Notes: generated by a model from the sequence alone, not told the origin. A stretch of DNA of 64,000 bases from Polaromonas sp. CF318 (GCF_000282655.1 NZ_AKIV01000076.1:1-64000), one strand, 5' to 3'; counted from the stretch's first letter, positions 15,532 through 22,910 are shown. Numbers and translations are program-made.

Positions 15532-15547
15532 ATTTCGCATGCGAATA
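15532..15547. promoter_or_regulatory. parS-like palindrome, copy 3
   Basis: ATTTCGCATGCGAATA; the inner 12 bp TTCGCATGCGAA are a perfect palindrome and the outer positions are imperfect. It lies just beyond the higA stop codon. Confidence 0.6.
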
Positions 15548-15562
15548 TCCTCCGGATGCGTT

Positions 15563-15871
15563 TTAGATCTCAGAGAAGTTGCTGATCCTGACATCACCAT
15601 CAGGAAACTTCGCTGTCACGACCAAGTCTCCACCCATGGCCTGCACAAATCCCCGTAGAGTAGACATGTACATATCAGTTCGCTTCTCCATCTTGGCAAT
15701 AGATGGTTGCTCGACATGAAGCACTTCAGCCAGCATCCTCTGCGTAAGACCGCGCGCCTGGCGTAGCTCATGCAAAGGCATTTCTGCCAGCATAGCTTTG
15801 GTCATCACATCCGCGCGAGCACGCGCTTCTGGTGACATCTTTGCCGTGAGTTCAGAAAATTTTCTAGCCAT
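15563..15871 (-). CDS. higA: HigA-type antitoxin (XRE family)
   Basis: 102 residues. The XRE helix-turn-helix 'LHELRQARGLTQRMLAEVLHVEQPSIAKMEKRTDMYMSTLRGFVQAMGG' is followed by a short beta tail. It would neutralise the upstream toxin and repress the operon. It starts 3 bases after the toxin stop, and the toxin-first order is typical of higBA. The pair may stabilise the integrated element. Confidence 0.85.
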   Translation of the reverse strand: MARKFSELTAKMSPEARARADVMTKAMLAEMPLHELRQARGLTQRMLAEVLHVEQPSIAKMEKRTDMYMSTLRGFVQAMGGDLVVTAKFPDGDVRISNFSEI

Positions 15872-15874
15872 TTT

Positions 15875-16240
15875 TTACTCCTTGCCTTTCAACTCTTTCG
15901 CGATCTCTTGCAGATGCACGTCGTACAGCTGATCGGCGATGGGGACATAGGTTTCGTACCATCTGTCATCGCCGGTTTTGTCGCCGCCGATCAATAAAAT
16001 TGCCGTCCTGCGTGGGTCAAATGCGTATAAGGTTCTGTAGGGCCTACCTTCGTGCTGGGTGCGCAACTCGCGCATATGACTGTGTTTTGAGCCATTAATG
16101 CCGCTGCTATACGGGAACCTTAAATTCGCCCCCTCACTTTGGAGTAGGCCGACGGTAGCCTTCAGGGATATCTGTTCATCCTCGGTGAGACTGTCCCACC
16201 ATGCCCCAAATTCATCGGTAAATTCAATTTCCCAAGCCAT
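15875..16240 (-). CDS. higB: HigB-type toxin (RelE/Gp49-like)
   Basis: 121 residues. 'MAWEIEFTDEFGAWWDSLTEDEQISLKATVGLLQ', 'HMRELRTQHEGRPYRTLYAFDPRRTAILLIGGDKTGDDRWYETYVPIAD' and the closing 'H…IAKELKGK' match the Gp49-like HigB family, which cleaves mRNA on the ribosome. The family's basic and aromatic surface residues are present. It is the first gene of the leftward toxin–antitoxin operon and is lower in GC than the host. Confidence 0.87.
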   Translation of the reverse strand: MAWEIEFTDEFGAWWDSLTEDEQISLKATVGLLQSEGANLRFPYSSGINGSKHSHMRELRTQHEGRPYRTLYAFDPRRTAILLIGGDKTGDDRWYETYVPIADQLYDVHLQEIAKELKGKE

Positions 16241-16394
16241 GAGGAAATTATAGCCTTGAGGGAATATTCCATCAAGTGCATATTCTGAGGTTCAGATTTG
16301 TTAATTTCTCATCTCTTGAGAAGAGGACTTATTGGCGAATTCATGCGAAAGAGGTATGAATTTCCCAATCGAAATACTGGATGTAATTTCAGTA

Positions 16395-16410
16395 CTGTTT
16401 ATAAAAACAG
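16395..16410. promoter_or_regulatory. LexA (SOS) box
   Basis: CTGTTTATAAAAACAG fits the CTGT-N8-ACAG LexA operator. With its flanks (TA before, TTA after) it is close to the E. coli consensus. It overlaps the -35 region of a rightward promoter, where LexA would block transcription until DNA damage. Confidence 0.7.
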
Positions 16411-16425
16411 TTATTCGGGTAAAAT
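16397..16425 (+). promoter_or_regulatory. Rightward promoter under the LexA box
   Basis: -35 TGTTTA (16397–16402), 17-bp spacer, -10 TAAAAT (16420–16425). Predicted start is near 16432, so the RNA would begin with the hairpin at 16429–16474. Confidence 0.5.
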
Positions 16426-16428
16426 AAA

Positions 16429-16474
16429 GCGCCTCAAAAAATTGATGTTCTAAATAGCATCACTTAGGAGGCGC
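16429..16474 (+). promoter_or_regulatory. 5' leader hairpin
   Basis: GCGCCTC (16429–16435) pairs with GAGGCGC (16468–16474). Inside it TGATG (16443–16447) pairs with CATCA (16458–16462). Being at the predicted transcript start, it may stabilise or regulate the mRNA. Confidence 0.45.
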
Positions 16475-16566
16475 CAAAGCAACACCTGCCGCTGAGCAAC
16501 GAGGGGTGCGACCTTCCAGATTAACAGCCTGGAATGGTTCATGACGATAGGAGAAGGATAGGGCGC

Positions 16567-16644
16567 ATGGCTATTGGTTGTGCTGTTGAAGGACCTCAGT
16601 CAGCCGAGCATCTTGCCTGGCCGAACCATCAACTTAACCAATGA
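16567..16644 (+). CDS. Possible 25-residue leader peptide
   Basis: ATG at 16567 to TGA at 16642–16644, with GGAGAAGG about 10 bases upstream. It ends 7 bases before the next start codon. It could couple translation to the DUF3892 gene. Evidence is limited to the ribosome binding site and position. Confidence 0.3.
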   Translation: MAIGCAVEGPQSAEHLAWPNHQLNQ

Positions 16645-16651
16645 GGTTTAT

Positions 16652-17071
16652 ATGACCCGCTTGCTAATTACTGCCATCAATAAAACACCGCGTGACGATC
16701 GTTACGAGCACATTCAGCGCTTCGGGGGAATTGACATGGACACGAATTTGCCTTGGGAGGCCCCCTTTGACGAGGCCATCGCTATGGCAAAAAGTCCCCA
16801 TGTGCACTTTTTCGTCCATTCGACGAAGAGTTTGCTCAGCCCACCAATTTCTGTTGGCCTATATTTGAGCAACTACGGTAATCTCTGCCTGCGAAGTGAC
16901 CCCAACGGTGTTGAAGCCGACAATCTGCTGAGCTTGCCTGAGCTTTCCAGTCGCAATATGCTCTCAGGCCTCATGAACTCATCATCACGGCCCACAGGTT
17001 TCGGGATTATCGAGGGCGAAAGAAACAAACTAGCCAGACTAGCCCTTGCAGACGCGCTTAAAAAGCGCTAA
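16652..17071 (+). CDS. DUF3892 domain protein
   Basis: 139 residues. 'LLITAINKTPRDDRYEHIQRFGG' at the N-terminus and 'GNLCLRSDPNGVEADNLLSLPEL' match the DUF3892 pattern as I recall it. Between them is 'APFDEAIAMAKSPHVHFFVH'. The family's function is not established. The ATG at 16652 is chosen over an upstream in-frame start at 16574, because GAGG lies 6 bases upstream and the family motif begins immediately. The gene lies behind a LexA box, suggesting induction by DNA damage. Confidence 0.7.
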   Translation: MTRLLITAINKTPRDDRYEHIQRFGGIDMDTNLPWEAPFDEAIAMAKSPHVHFFVHSTKSLLSPPISVGLYLSNYGNLCLRSDPNGVEADNLLSLPELSSRNMLSGLMNSSSRPTGFGIIEGERNKLARLALADALKKR

Positions 17072-17112
17072 CTGCGTATGGGCCAGTGCAGAAGTGATGC
17101 TGGCTTACTTTA

Positions 17113-17325
17113 TTACGGACTAGGTTCTTCTTGTCTGGCCCGCCGTTCCTCCTCCTGCCTCGCCCTTTCCCTGGCATCAGCCAGACATTGATCGTGCCGG
17201 CGCCGCACCTCCCGCTGCGCCAGCTCATACCGCCTGACCTCCCGGTAGTCGTCAAGCAAAGCGCAGAAGACGATCAGGGCAATCAGGAGGAGACTGACCC
17301 ACAGCCATATTTCACCGAGGCCCAT
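17113..17325 (-). CDS. Small membrane protein with charged coiled-coil tail
   Basis: 70 residues. One transmembrane helix (about 5–23, 'IWLWVSLLLIALIVFCALL') is followed by a strongly charged Arg/Glu-rich helix ('REVRRYELAQREVRRRHDQ…'). It starts 2 bases after the parB stop and is surely co-transcribed with it. A membrane partner for the ParB-like protein is possible but unproven. Confidence 0.6.
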   Translation of the reverse strand: MGLGEIWLWVSLLLIALIVFCALLDDYREVRRYELAQREVRRRHDQCLADARERARQEEERRARQEEPSP

Positions 17326-17327
17326 GG

Positions 17328-18422
17328 TTATGCCTCCCCATGGATCAGCGCATGCACCTCGCTAGCCAGGCCCTCCAGCGTCAGCTTGAGGCCCGAATTT
17401 CCCAAAATAAACGCTGCTGTGTTCCAGTTCGCAGCCTCGCCGTCTTCCATGATCAGCTGATGCAGGCCACGCAGCTTTAAAAGGTCAGTGGCCTTGGCCA
17501 GTGCCTTGCCGGCGTCGTACTCCTGCTTGTAGTGGCCCGCAATCTCCGCCTGCTGCGCCTTGGTCAGGCCCCGGATTAGCTCGGCAATAGGCGCATGGCC
17601 TTCCTCCCTGAGCTGCTCGTCCAGATCACCTTCCGCGTTCCAGGCGTTCCACTTCGGCGGCTCGGGCTCCTTGTCCTCGCCATCCAGCGCCAGGCTTTCC
17701 TGCTTCGCGGCCTTCTTGTCCGCCTTCTTCTGCGCAATCTCGGCCGCCAGCTCCTCCTTGAGCGCCGCCAGCAGCGCCCGCGCTTCCTCCCGGCCCGCCT
17801 TGCCCGCCTCCAGCCGGTCCACCAGCTGGGTTCCCCGCGGATACCACTTCCCGGTTTTCTCGATCTGGTTCACCACCAGGACCAGCTCAAGGTCTTCCGT
17901 CGTCTCGCTCTGCATAAATTGCCGGGTGTAGTAGCCCAGGTTCTCCACCGACGCAGCCAGATGTTTTGACACCCAGGACTTGGACTTCTTCACCAATTGG
18001 CAAATCTCCGAAAGCGTCTTGCCCTGGTCGGCCAGGCCGCGCAGGCCTGCCGCAAGCTCCATCAAGGACAGATCCTCCCGCTGCACGTTCTCCACCAATT
18101 GGAGGATGCCCGCCCGTTGATCGTCCGCCTCCCCAATCAGCGCCGGTACATGCGAGAACCCGGCCATGAACGCGGCCCTGCAGCGGCGCTCGCCGGCAAT
18201 CAGCGCAAAGCGATCCCCGACCGGTCGCAGCAGCACCGGCTGCAGCATCCCCTGAGCTTTGAGCGACTCGGCCAGCTCCTGCAGCTCGTCCTCGTCCAGG
18301 CCGGACGCAGTGCGGACCTGCGGCAGGAAGTCGATCACGTTGAGGGACACAAACTCAAGGGCCGGTTTCGCATGCGAAACGGCAGCAGCGGGGGAAACGA
18401 TCTCGGTAGTAACAGCAGACAT
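17328..18422 (-). CDS. parB: ParB/KorB-like DNA-binding protein, no ParA partner
   Basis: 364 residues from the ATG at 18422; an in-frame ATG at 18434 would add four. The ParB N-terminal CTP-binding domain spans about 28–120: 'LPQVRTASGLDEDELQELAESLKAQGMLQPVLLRP', 'IAGERRCRAAFMAG' (GERRxxA motif) and 'LVENVQREDLS' (ENxQRxxL motif). The helix-turn-helix 'KTLSEICQLVKKSKSWVSKHLAAS' follows. The C-terminal half is charged and helical, unlike chromosomal ParB dimer domains. No ParA gene is present in the element. A palindromic candidate binding site lies in its own 5' coding sequence (18365–18380), suggesting autoregulation as in KorB. It is high in GC, unlike the cargo on either side. Confidence 0.88.
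   Translation of the reverse strand: MSAVTTEIVSPAAAVSHAKPALEFVSLNVIDFLPQVRTASGLDEDELQELAESLKAQGMLQPVLLRPVGDRFALIAGERRCRAAFMAGFSHVPALIGEADDQRAGILQLVENVQREDLSLMELAAGLRGLADQGKTLSEICQLVKKSKSWVSKHLAASVENLGYYTRQFMQSETTEDLELVLVVNQIEKTGKWYPRGTQLVDRLEAGKAGREEARALLAALKEELAAEIAQKKADKKAAKQESLALDGEDKEPEPPKWNAWNAEGDLDEQLREEGHAPIAELIRGLTKAQQAEIAGHYKQEYDAGKALAKATDLLKLRGLHQLIMEDGEAANWNTAAFILGNSGLKLTLEGLASEVHALIHGEA
18365..18380. promoter_or_regulatory. parS-like palindrome, copy 4 (perfect), within parB
   Basis: GTTTCGCATGCGAAAC, identical to the 9686 copy. It encodes VSHAK in the ParB N-terminal tail, about 45 bases inside the coding region. This position suits autoregulation or nucleation of ParB near its own gene. 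Confidence 0.7.
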
Positions 18423-18434
18423 GGAAATCTCCAA

Positions 18435-18869
18435 GGGAAGTTGATGAACGAGGGGAGTTAAAAAACATCCTCTCGCTCGGGCTTCCTCGTTCCCCCGAGT
18501 AGGGGGCGGAGGGGGGTGCTGCTAGTTCAACAAGAAAAAACCGGGATGACCCGGTTGCCGCTGTATTAAAAATCCCCCCACAAGTGCCCCTCACACCGGG
18601 ACGGGGTCTTGTGGGGGGATTCAGCGGCGACCGGGGCAGCCCGGTTTTTTCACGGCGCGAGGTCTGGCGCCCGCAGCCGACGTGACACAAAGCGCAGCGA
18701 CTGGCACCAAAGGATGCAGCCAGGCCGGATTATCGGTAGCGCTGCATACGACTAAAGAATTCAGTGTGGTTATCTTGCAATCCAATCGCGATATCTCGTT
18801 TCACTTGTCACCAAAACTACATCAGTCAATTGAATGATCAAGCACTTGACCAGATAGCGGAGCTATTAA
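18435..18869. other. Divergent control region between parB and the recombinase cassette
   Basis: About 430 bases without a gene. It contains the large inverted repeat with two opposed terminators (18535–18650) and, near the recombinase start, two small inverted repeats (18838–18849 and 18841–18874). Confidence 0.6.
18535..18650. repeat. Large imperfect inverted repeat with opposed terminators
   Basis: The outer arms are two hairpins: AACCGGG/CCCGGTT (18539–18556), preceded by A residues, and ACCGGG/CCCGGT (18630–18645), followed by T residues. They read as terminators for minus and plus transcription respectively. Between them AATCCCCCCACAAG (18571–18584) is the exact inverse of CTTGTGGGGGGATT (18608–18621), and GCCGCTG/CAGCGGC also pair. 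The whole is nearly one 39-bp palindrome with a 7-nt bulge and a 23-nt loop. In an inovirus-derived element it could be a single-strand origin or packaging hairpin as well as a transcription insulator. Confidence 0.75.
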
Positions 18870-18874
18870 GTGCT
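18841..18874 (+). promoter_or_regulatory. Hairpin enclosing the recombinase start
   Basis: AGCACTT (18841–18847) pairs with AAGTGCT (18868–18874). The 3' arm contains the GTG start codon at 18870 and the loop contains the GGAG ribosome binding site. It could keep recombinase translation low. Confidence 0.4.
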
Positions 18875-20444
18875 AGATGACACCCCTCAAACTAACGACG
18901 CCGCAACCTTCGAAGTTGCTGACGAGATCCCAGTTGTGGAGTACGTGCGCATGTCGACGGAGCACCAAAAATATTCCACAGAGAATCAGGGGGCAACCAT
19001 TGCGGAATACGCAGCACGTCACGGTATGCGGATTATCCGAACCTACACGGATGCGGGAAAGAGCGGCCTGAATCTCAAAGGACGAAGTGCGCTTCAGCAG
19101 CTTTTGCGTGATGTACAGCACCCTAAACCTGATTTCAGCGCCGTGTTGGTGTATGACATAAGTCGATGGGGCCGCTTTCCCGATCCGGATGAAGCCGCAG
19201 TGTATGAGCACTCGTGTAAGAGCCGTGGAATTCGCGTAATTTATTGCGCGGAACCATTTAGTAATGATGGCTCCATGCCCTCAACGGTTTTCATTGGCAT
19301 CAAACGCAGCATGGCTGCGGAGTACAGCCGTGAGCTCTCCGTAAAGGTCTTTGCGGGGCAACGTAATCTCGTGCAGCTTGGGTATCGTCAAGGAGGTCCT
19401 CCAGGATTTGGCCTTCGGCGTCAGCTAATTGATGAGCAACATGGGGTGAAAGGCTTTCTATCTCGTGGCGAAAAGAAAAGTATCCAGACGGACAGAGTGA
19501 TTCTGGTGCCGGGCCCTCTAGAAGAGGTGGCTATCGTTCACCGGATCTATCGACATTTCCTCGAAGATGGAATGCCCGAGCGAATAATTGCGTCCGTGCT
19601 AAATCGAGATGGCGTTCGCTCCGACGCCGGGGCGTCGTGGACACGCGGCACCATCCACCAAATCCTCACGAACGAGAAATACATTGGCAACAATGTCTAT
19701 AACAGAACGTCCTTCAAGCTGAAGATCAAGCATAAGCAAAACAGCCCTGAAGCATGGATCCGTAAGGATGGCGCATTTGAAGCGATCGTCCCGATACATC
19801 TGTTTCGACAAGCTCAAACGATCATTGAGAACCGATCACGGCGATTTGACGACGCTCAAATGCTCGATTTGCTCAAGCAAACGCTTGAAAAGCATGGCGC
19901 GCTTTCGGGGATAGTAATCGACGAGGACGAAAACTTACCGTCTAGCGCCGCATATCGCAGCCGGTTCGGCAGTCTTCTGCGTGCGTACAGCTTAGTGGGT
20001 TATAGGCCGAATCGAGATTATGCGTATCTTGAGATAAACCGGGAGCTTCGGCGTCGTCACCCGCAGCTAATAGACGAAATGACTGAGCAAATTGGACAGT
20101 TCGGTGGTTCGACGGAGCGCGACCCATCGACTGATCTTCTAACGATTAACGGTGATTTCACCGCATCTCTCGTAATCGCTCGATGTAAATCTATGCCCTC
20201 GGGGACACTTCGCTGGCGAATACGCTTTGATGCCGGCCTTCAACCTGATATCACGGTTGTTGCGAGGATGGATCAGTCGAATCTCCACGCTTTCGACTAC
20301 TACCTTTTGCCCTCTATTGATTTTGCGCCGGATGTGTTGCCGACACTGGAAGACAACGGATTTTTTCTCGATGCTTATCGCACCAGTTCTCTTGAATTTT
20401 TCTATCAGCTAGCAGGGCGACAGCCACTGGAGGAAATTGTTTGA
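18870..20444 (+). CDS. Large serine recombinase with atypical C-terminus
   Basis: 524 residues with a GTG start (GGAG 8 bases upstream). The resolvase domain has the catalytic serine in VRMST (S29), 'DAGKSGLNLKGRSALQQLL' and 'VYDISRWGRFPDPDEA'. A 'recombinase' domain follows: 'QGGPPGFGLRR', 'EEVAIVHRIYRHFLEDG', 'WTRGTIHQILTNEKYIGNNVYNR'. The usual zinc ribbon is missing. Instead 'PSSAAYRSRFGSLLRAYSLVGYRP' resembles homing-endonuclease-associated DNA-binding repeats, and a further ~130 residues are of unknown type. The stop overlaps the next start (TGATG), so it is coupled to two ParB-like genes. GC is near 50%, well below the host. Confidence 0.88.
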   Translation: MLDDTPQTNDAATFEVADEIPVVEYVRMSTEHQKYSTENQGATIAEYAARHGMRIIRTYTDAGKSGLNLKGRSALQQLLRDVQHPKPDFSAVLVYDISRWGRFPDPDEAAVYEHSCKSRGIRVIYCAEPFSNDGSMPSTVFIGIKRSMAAEYSRELSVKVFAGQRNLVQLGYRQGGPPGFGLRRQLIDEQHGVKGFLSRGEKKSIQTDRVILVPGPLEEVAIVHRIYRHFLEDGMPERIIASVLNRDGVRSDAGASWTRGTIHQILTNEKYIGNNVYNRTSFKLKIKHKQNSPEAWIRKDGAFEAIVPIHLFRQAQTIIENRSRRFDDAQMLDLLKQTLEKHGALSGIVIDEDENLPSSAAYRSRFGSLLRAYSLVGYRPNRDYAYLEINRELRRRHPQLIDEMTEQIGQFGGSTERDPSTDLLTINGDFTASLVIARCKSMPSGTLRWRIRFDAGLQPDITVVARMDQSNLHAFDYYLLPSIDFAPDVLPTLEDNGFFLDAYRTSSLEFFYQLAGRQPLEEIV

Positions 20445-21337
20445 TGCATTCACCTACAAAGATCGAAATGATCCTGATCGACGATATCGCGGTGGTTAAT
20501 CCCCGGGTTCGGAACGCCAAAATTCATCGAGTAATTACTGAGAGTATTGAGGACGTAGGACTCAAGCGGCCGATTACCGTGCGTCGTTTAAATTCCGGTT
20601 CTGGGGAGAAGCCGTATGCATTAATTTGCGGGCAGGGCCGGCTTGAATCCTACAAAATGTTGGGACAGACTGAGATTGCTGCACTGGTGGCCGATGTGGA
20701 CGAAGAAACAGGGCATGTAATGAGCATCGTCGAGAACGTTGCTCGTCGGTCACCGCGAGCCGGCGAAGCGCTTGAACAGGTTCGCTCGTTACGAAGCCGC
20801 GGCTACAGCGACGCTGAGATCGGCATAAAGCTTGGCTATGAAAAAACCTGGGTTAGCAACGTTGTGACTCTATTGGAGCGAGGGGAGAGGCGCTTGCTCA
20901 TTGCTGCAGAATCGGGATACATACCATTGAACCTGGCTGTAAGTATTTCTCGTTCTAGCGATAGTGAGGTACAGCAATTGTTGTTGGACGCTTATGAAAG
21001 CGGTGAAATCAAGGGGCGTAAAGTGCTCGCTGTGAGGAAAATCCTTGAGCAGAGAATGCGCAACGGAAAGCAAGGTCGCATATCCTTTAGGAGCGGATCC
21101 AACAGGCGACCGATGAGCCCAGAAGATCTAGCTAAGCTATATCAGCGAGACACAGCAAAGCACCAACTAATTCAGAAAAAAGCGGAGCACACGCAGGGCG
21201 CACTGCTGTTGACGCAGCAGATATTCAAAGAACTTTTTTCTAGTGATGAATTTCGCGAGCTACTTAGGAGGGAGAAGCTCACGGATGTCCCGACACCTTT
21301 AGTCGACTTGGCTCGTCAGGAAGGATTCTTGCCATGA
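20444..21337 (+). CDS. ParB-like protein 1 of the recombinase cassette
   Basis: 297 residues from the ATG overlapping the recombinase stop. A ParB N-terminal-like domain is present: 'IDDIAVVNPRVRNAKIHRVITESIEDVGLKRPITVRR', then 'ALICGQGRLESYKMLGQTEIAALVAD' in place of GERRxxA, and 'SIVENVARRSPRAGEALEQVRSLRSRGYSDAEIGIKLGYEKTWVSNVVTLLERGE', the helix-turn-helix. The C-terminal part is basic, then helical. No ParA is nearby. It matches the 'plasmid partitioning protein RepB/ParB-like' genes that I recall lying beside large serine recombinases. Function unknown; a recombination accessory or regulator is as likely as partition. Confidence 0.8.
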   Translation: MHSPTKIEMILIDDIAVVNPRVRNAKIHRVITESIEDVGLKRPITVRRLNSGSGEKPYALICGQGRLESYKMLGQTEIAALVADVDEETGHVMSIVENVARRSPRAGEALEQVRSLRSRGYSDAEIGIKLGYEKTWVSNVVTLLERGERRLLIAAESGYIPLNLAVSISRSSDSEVQQLLLDAYESGEIKGRKVLAVRKILEQRMRNGKQGRISFRSGSNRRPMSPEDLAKLYQRDTAKHQLIQKKAEHTQGALLLTQQIFKELFSSDEFRELLRREKLTDVPTPLVDLARQEGFLP

Positions 21338-22233
21338 GCAAGGTGCCGAAACCGGTTCGTTTGGGTTTTGAGCGCGATTGCATAGATATTCCCTTGGATC
21401 TTCTACATGCGGCAACGCCATTTCTCCCGAATCTTAAGAGTACGACTAAATATCTGCAGATCCGCGCTTCAGTGCATGCCATTGGACTCGTAGAGCCCAT
21501 CGTCATTGCGCAGAGAAAAGAGGTGCCTGGAACCTTCTTGGTGCTGGATGGAAAGATGCGGTTAGAGGCATTGCGTGACCTTGAAGTCAAAACGGTGAGA
21601 TGCTTAATATCGACGGATGATGAAGGCTACACATACAACAAACGAGTTAATCGCTTGTCCACGATCCAGGAGCATCGAATGATCGTTAAGGCTGCGGAGC
21701 GTGGTGTTTCTGTAAAACGTCTTTCCGATGCGTTGAATATTTCTGAGGATGCAATTCATTTGCGGTTTAGATTATTGGATGGGATTTGCAGCGAGGTCAT
21801 CGCTTTGCTAGCTGACAAGCCGGCGCCGATGGGCATATTTAGTTCACTGCGGCAGATGAAACCATTTCGGCAGATCGATGTGGCACAGGCGATGATTAAT
21901 TTGAATAATTACTCGCTAAAGCTGACAGCAGCCATGCTGCATGGCTCCTCATCAGAACAGTTGATAGAGGATCGCACCACGAAGGTAGGGAGAGGAGGTG
22001 GCGTGTCGGAGACTTTGCAGCGCCTTGAGCGTGAGTTAGTTGCGGTCCAGGCTGATACCAAGCTTTTGGAGGAGGGCTATGGCCCAGCCAATCTTCAACT
22101 CGTTATTATTAAAACCTACATTAAGAGTCTTCTTGACAATGCGACGGTTGTCCGGTGGCTGGCAAAGAGGCGCTCAGAGTATTTGCAGCAGCTTCAATTG
22201 ATTGCCGACATCAAGCAGTTGCCAGCGAAATGA
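21334..22233 (+). CDS. ParB-like protein 2 (RepB C-terminal type)
   Basis: 299 residues, overlapping the previous gene by ATGA. The ParB-like core shows 'IRASVHAIGLVEPIVIAQ', 'FLVLDGKMRLEALRDLEVKTVRCLIS' (GKMRxxA in place of GERRxxA) and 'RVNRLSTIQEHRMIVKAAERGVSVKRLSDALNISEDAIHLRFRLLDGI' (helix-turn-helix). The rest ('FSSLRQMKPFRQIDVAQAMINLNNYSLKLTAAML', then a helical end) fits the RepB C-terminal domain. It differs clearly from protein 1, so the pair may form a heteromer. Low GC. Function unknown. Confidence 0.8.
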   Translation: MSKVPKPVRLGFERDCIDIPLDLLHAATPFLPNLKSTTKYLQIRASVHAIGLVEPIVIAQRKEVPGTFLVLDGKMRLEALRDLEVKTVRCLISTDDEGYTYNKRVNRLSTIQEHRMIVKAAERGVSVKRLSDALNISEDAIHLRFRLLDGICSEVIALLADKPAPMGIFSSLRQMKPFRQIDVAQAMINLNNYSLKLTAAMLHGSSSEQLIEDRTTKVGRGGGVSETLQRLERELVAVQADTKLLEEGYGPANLQLVIIKTYIKSLLDNATVVRWLAKRRSEYLQQLQLIADIKQLPAK

Positions 22234-22297
22234 GGGCCGACTGGTGGCTTTAAAACGAAATGCATGGTTGGCAAGGCGCGCTTGATAGATGACGGTT

Positions 22298-22879
22298 TTA
22301 GTGCTCTGGGAAAATCTCACACTGTCCACTTGCTCTATGCAAGGCACGTTTCACACTACTGATGTGAGTGCCAAATCTTCGCGCTACAGCCGATTTCGTA
22401 GCCTGGCGGGTTAGGACCAGGCGTACGGCCTCACTTTCTTCGGCGGGCGTCATTGCTCGTGGTCTTCCTGGCTTGGAGCCTCGACGCATCGCTGCGTGCA
22501 ATCCTTCTCGCGTACGCTCGCGAATCATCTCCAGCTCGAATTCGGCAAATGCTCCGACAATCTGCATCATCATGCGCCCGGCTGGCGTGCTTGTATCTAT
22601 CGCCTCGGTCAGGCTCCAAAACTGCGCGCCGATGGCGTTAAGCCTATCTAGAATTTGTAATAGATGTCTTAGGGATCGCGCGACCCGATCTAGCTTGTAG
22701 ACGACAAGCACGTCGCCCTGTTTCAGTGAACTGAGAAGTTTCTCAAGTTCCGGCCGCTTGGCGTCGCCACCTGAGCGCTTCTCCGAAAAAACAAAATCGA
22801 CGCCTGCTTTGCGCAGTGCATCGATTTGCGTTTGTGTTTCTTGTTCTTTAGTACTTACTCTTGCGTATCCGTATTGCAT
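22298..22879 (-). CDS. Resolvase/invertase-type serine recombinase, probable integrase of the element
   Basis: 193 residues. The catalytic Ser9 is in YARVST; 'FSEKRSGGDAKRPELEKLLSSLKQGDVLVVYKLDRVARS' and 'GRMMMQIVGAFAEFELEMIRERTREGL' are the family signatures, and a C-terminal Hin-type helix-turn-helix ('TKSAVARRFGTHISSVKRAL') completes it. It lies about 190 bases from attR and is the only recombinase beside an end of the element. phiRSM-type inoviruses of Ralstonia are reported to integrate into tRNA-Ser with a resolvase-like enzyme, which supports an integrase role. A palindrome copy (22911–22926) lies 32 bases upstream of its start. Confidence 0.85.
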   Translation of the reverse strand: MQYGYARVSTKEQETQTQIDALRKAGVDFVFSEKRSGGDAKRPELEKLLSSLKQGDVLVVYKLDRVARSLRHLLQILDRLNAIGAQFWSLTEAIDTSTPAGRMMMQIVGAFAEFELEMIRERTREGLHAAMRRGSKPGRPRAMTPAEESEAVRLVLTRQATKSAVARRFGTHISSVKRALHRASGQCEIFPEH

Positions 22880-22910
22880 CTAGCTGACCTGACCCTCTCT
22901 CACGTGCGCG

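Larger units (their letters stand above)
15261..15562. other. Intergenic region, mostly non-coding
   Basis: About 300 bases between the membrane-protein pair and higA. It holds the promoter of the pair, a hairpin at 15505–15530 and a palindrome copy at 15532–15547. A plus-strand frame from 15340 crosses it but overlaps higA and has no supporting features. Confidence 0.4.
16241..16566. other. AT-rich control region between higBA and the DUF3892 gene
   Basis: About 325 bases of low GC without a long ORF. It contains the higB promoter on the left and, for rightward transcription, a LexA-box promoter (16393–16425) and a long leader hairpin (16429–16474). No tRNA or further gene was seen. Confidence 0.5.

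Noticed and set aside
15340..15585. Plus-strand 81-codon frame between the membrane pair and higA
   Set aside because: No ribosome binding site or family; overlaps the higA end and contains the hairpin and palindrome.
16429..16474. Hairpin considered as an integron attC site
   Set aside because: No RYYYAAC/GTTRRRY ends and no integron integrase in the window; better explained as a 5' leader hairpin.
18870..20444. Large serine recombinase as the integrase of the whole element
   Set aside because: It lies 4 kb from the nearest end, has divergent composition and is coupled to ParB-like genes; the resolvase next to attR is the better candidate. Not fully excluded.
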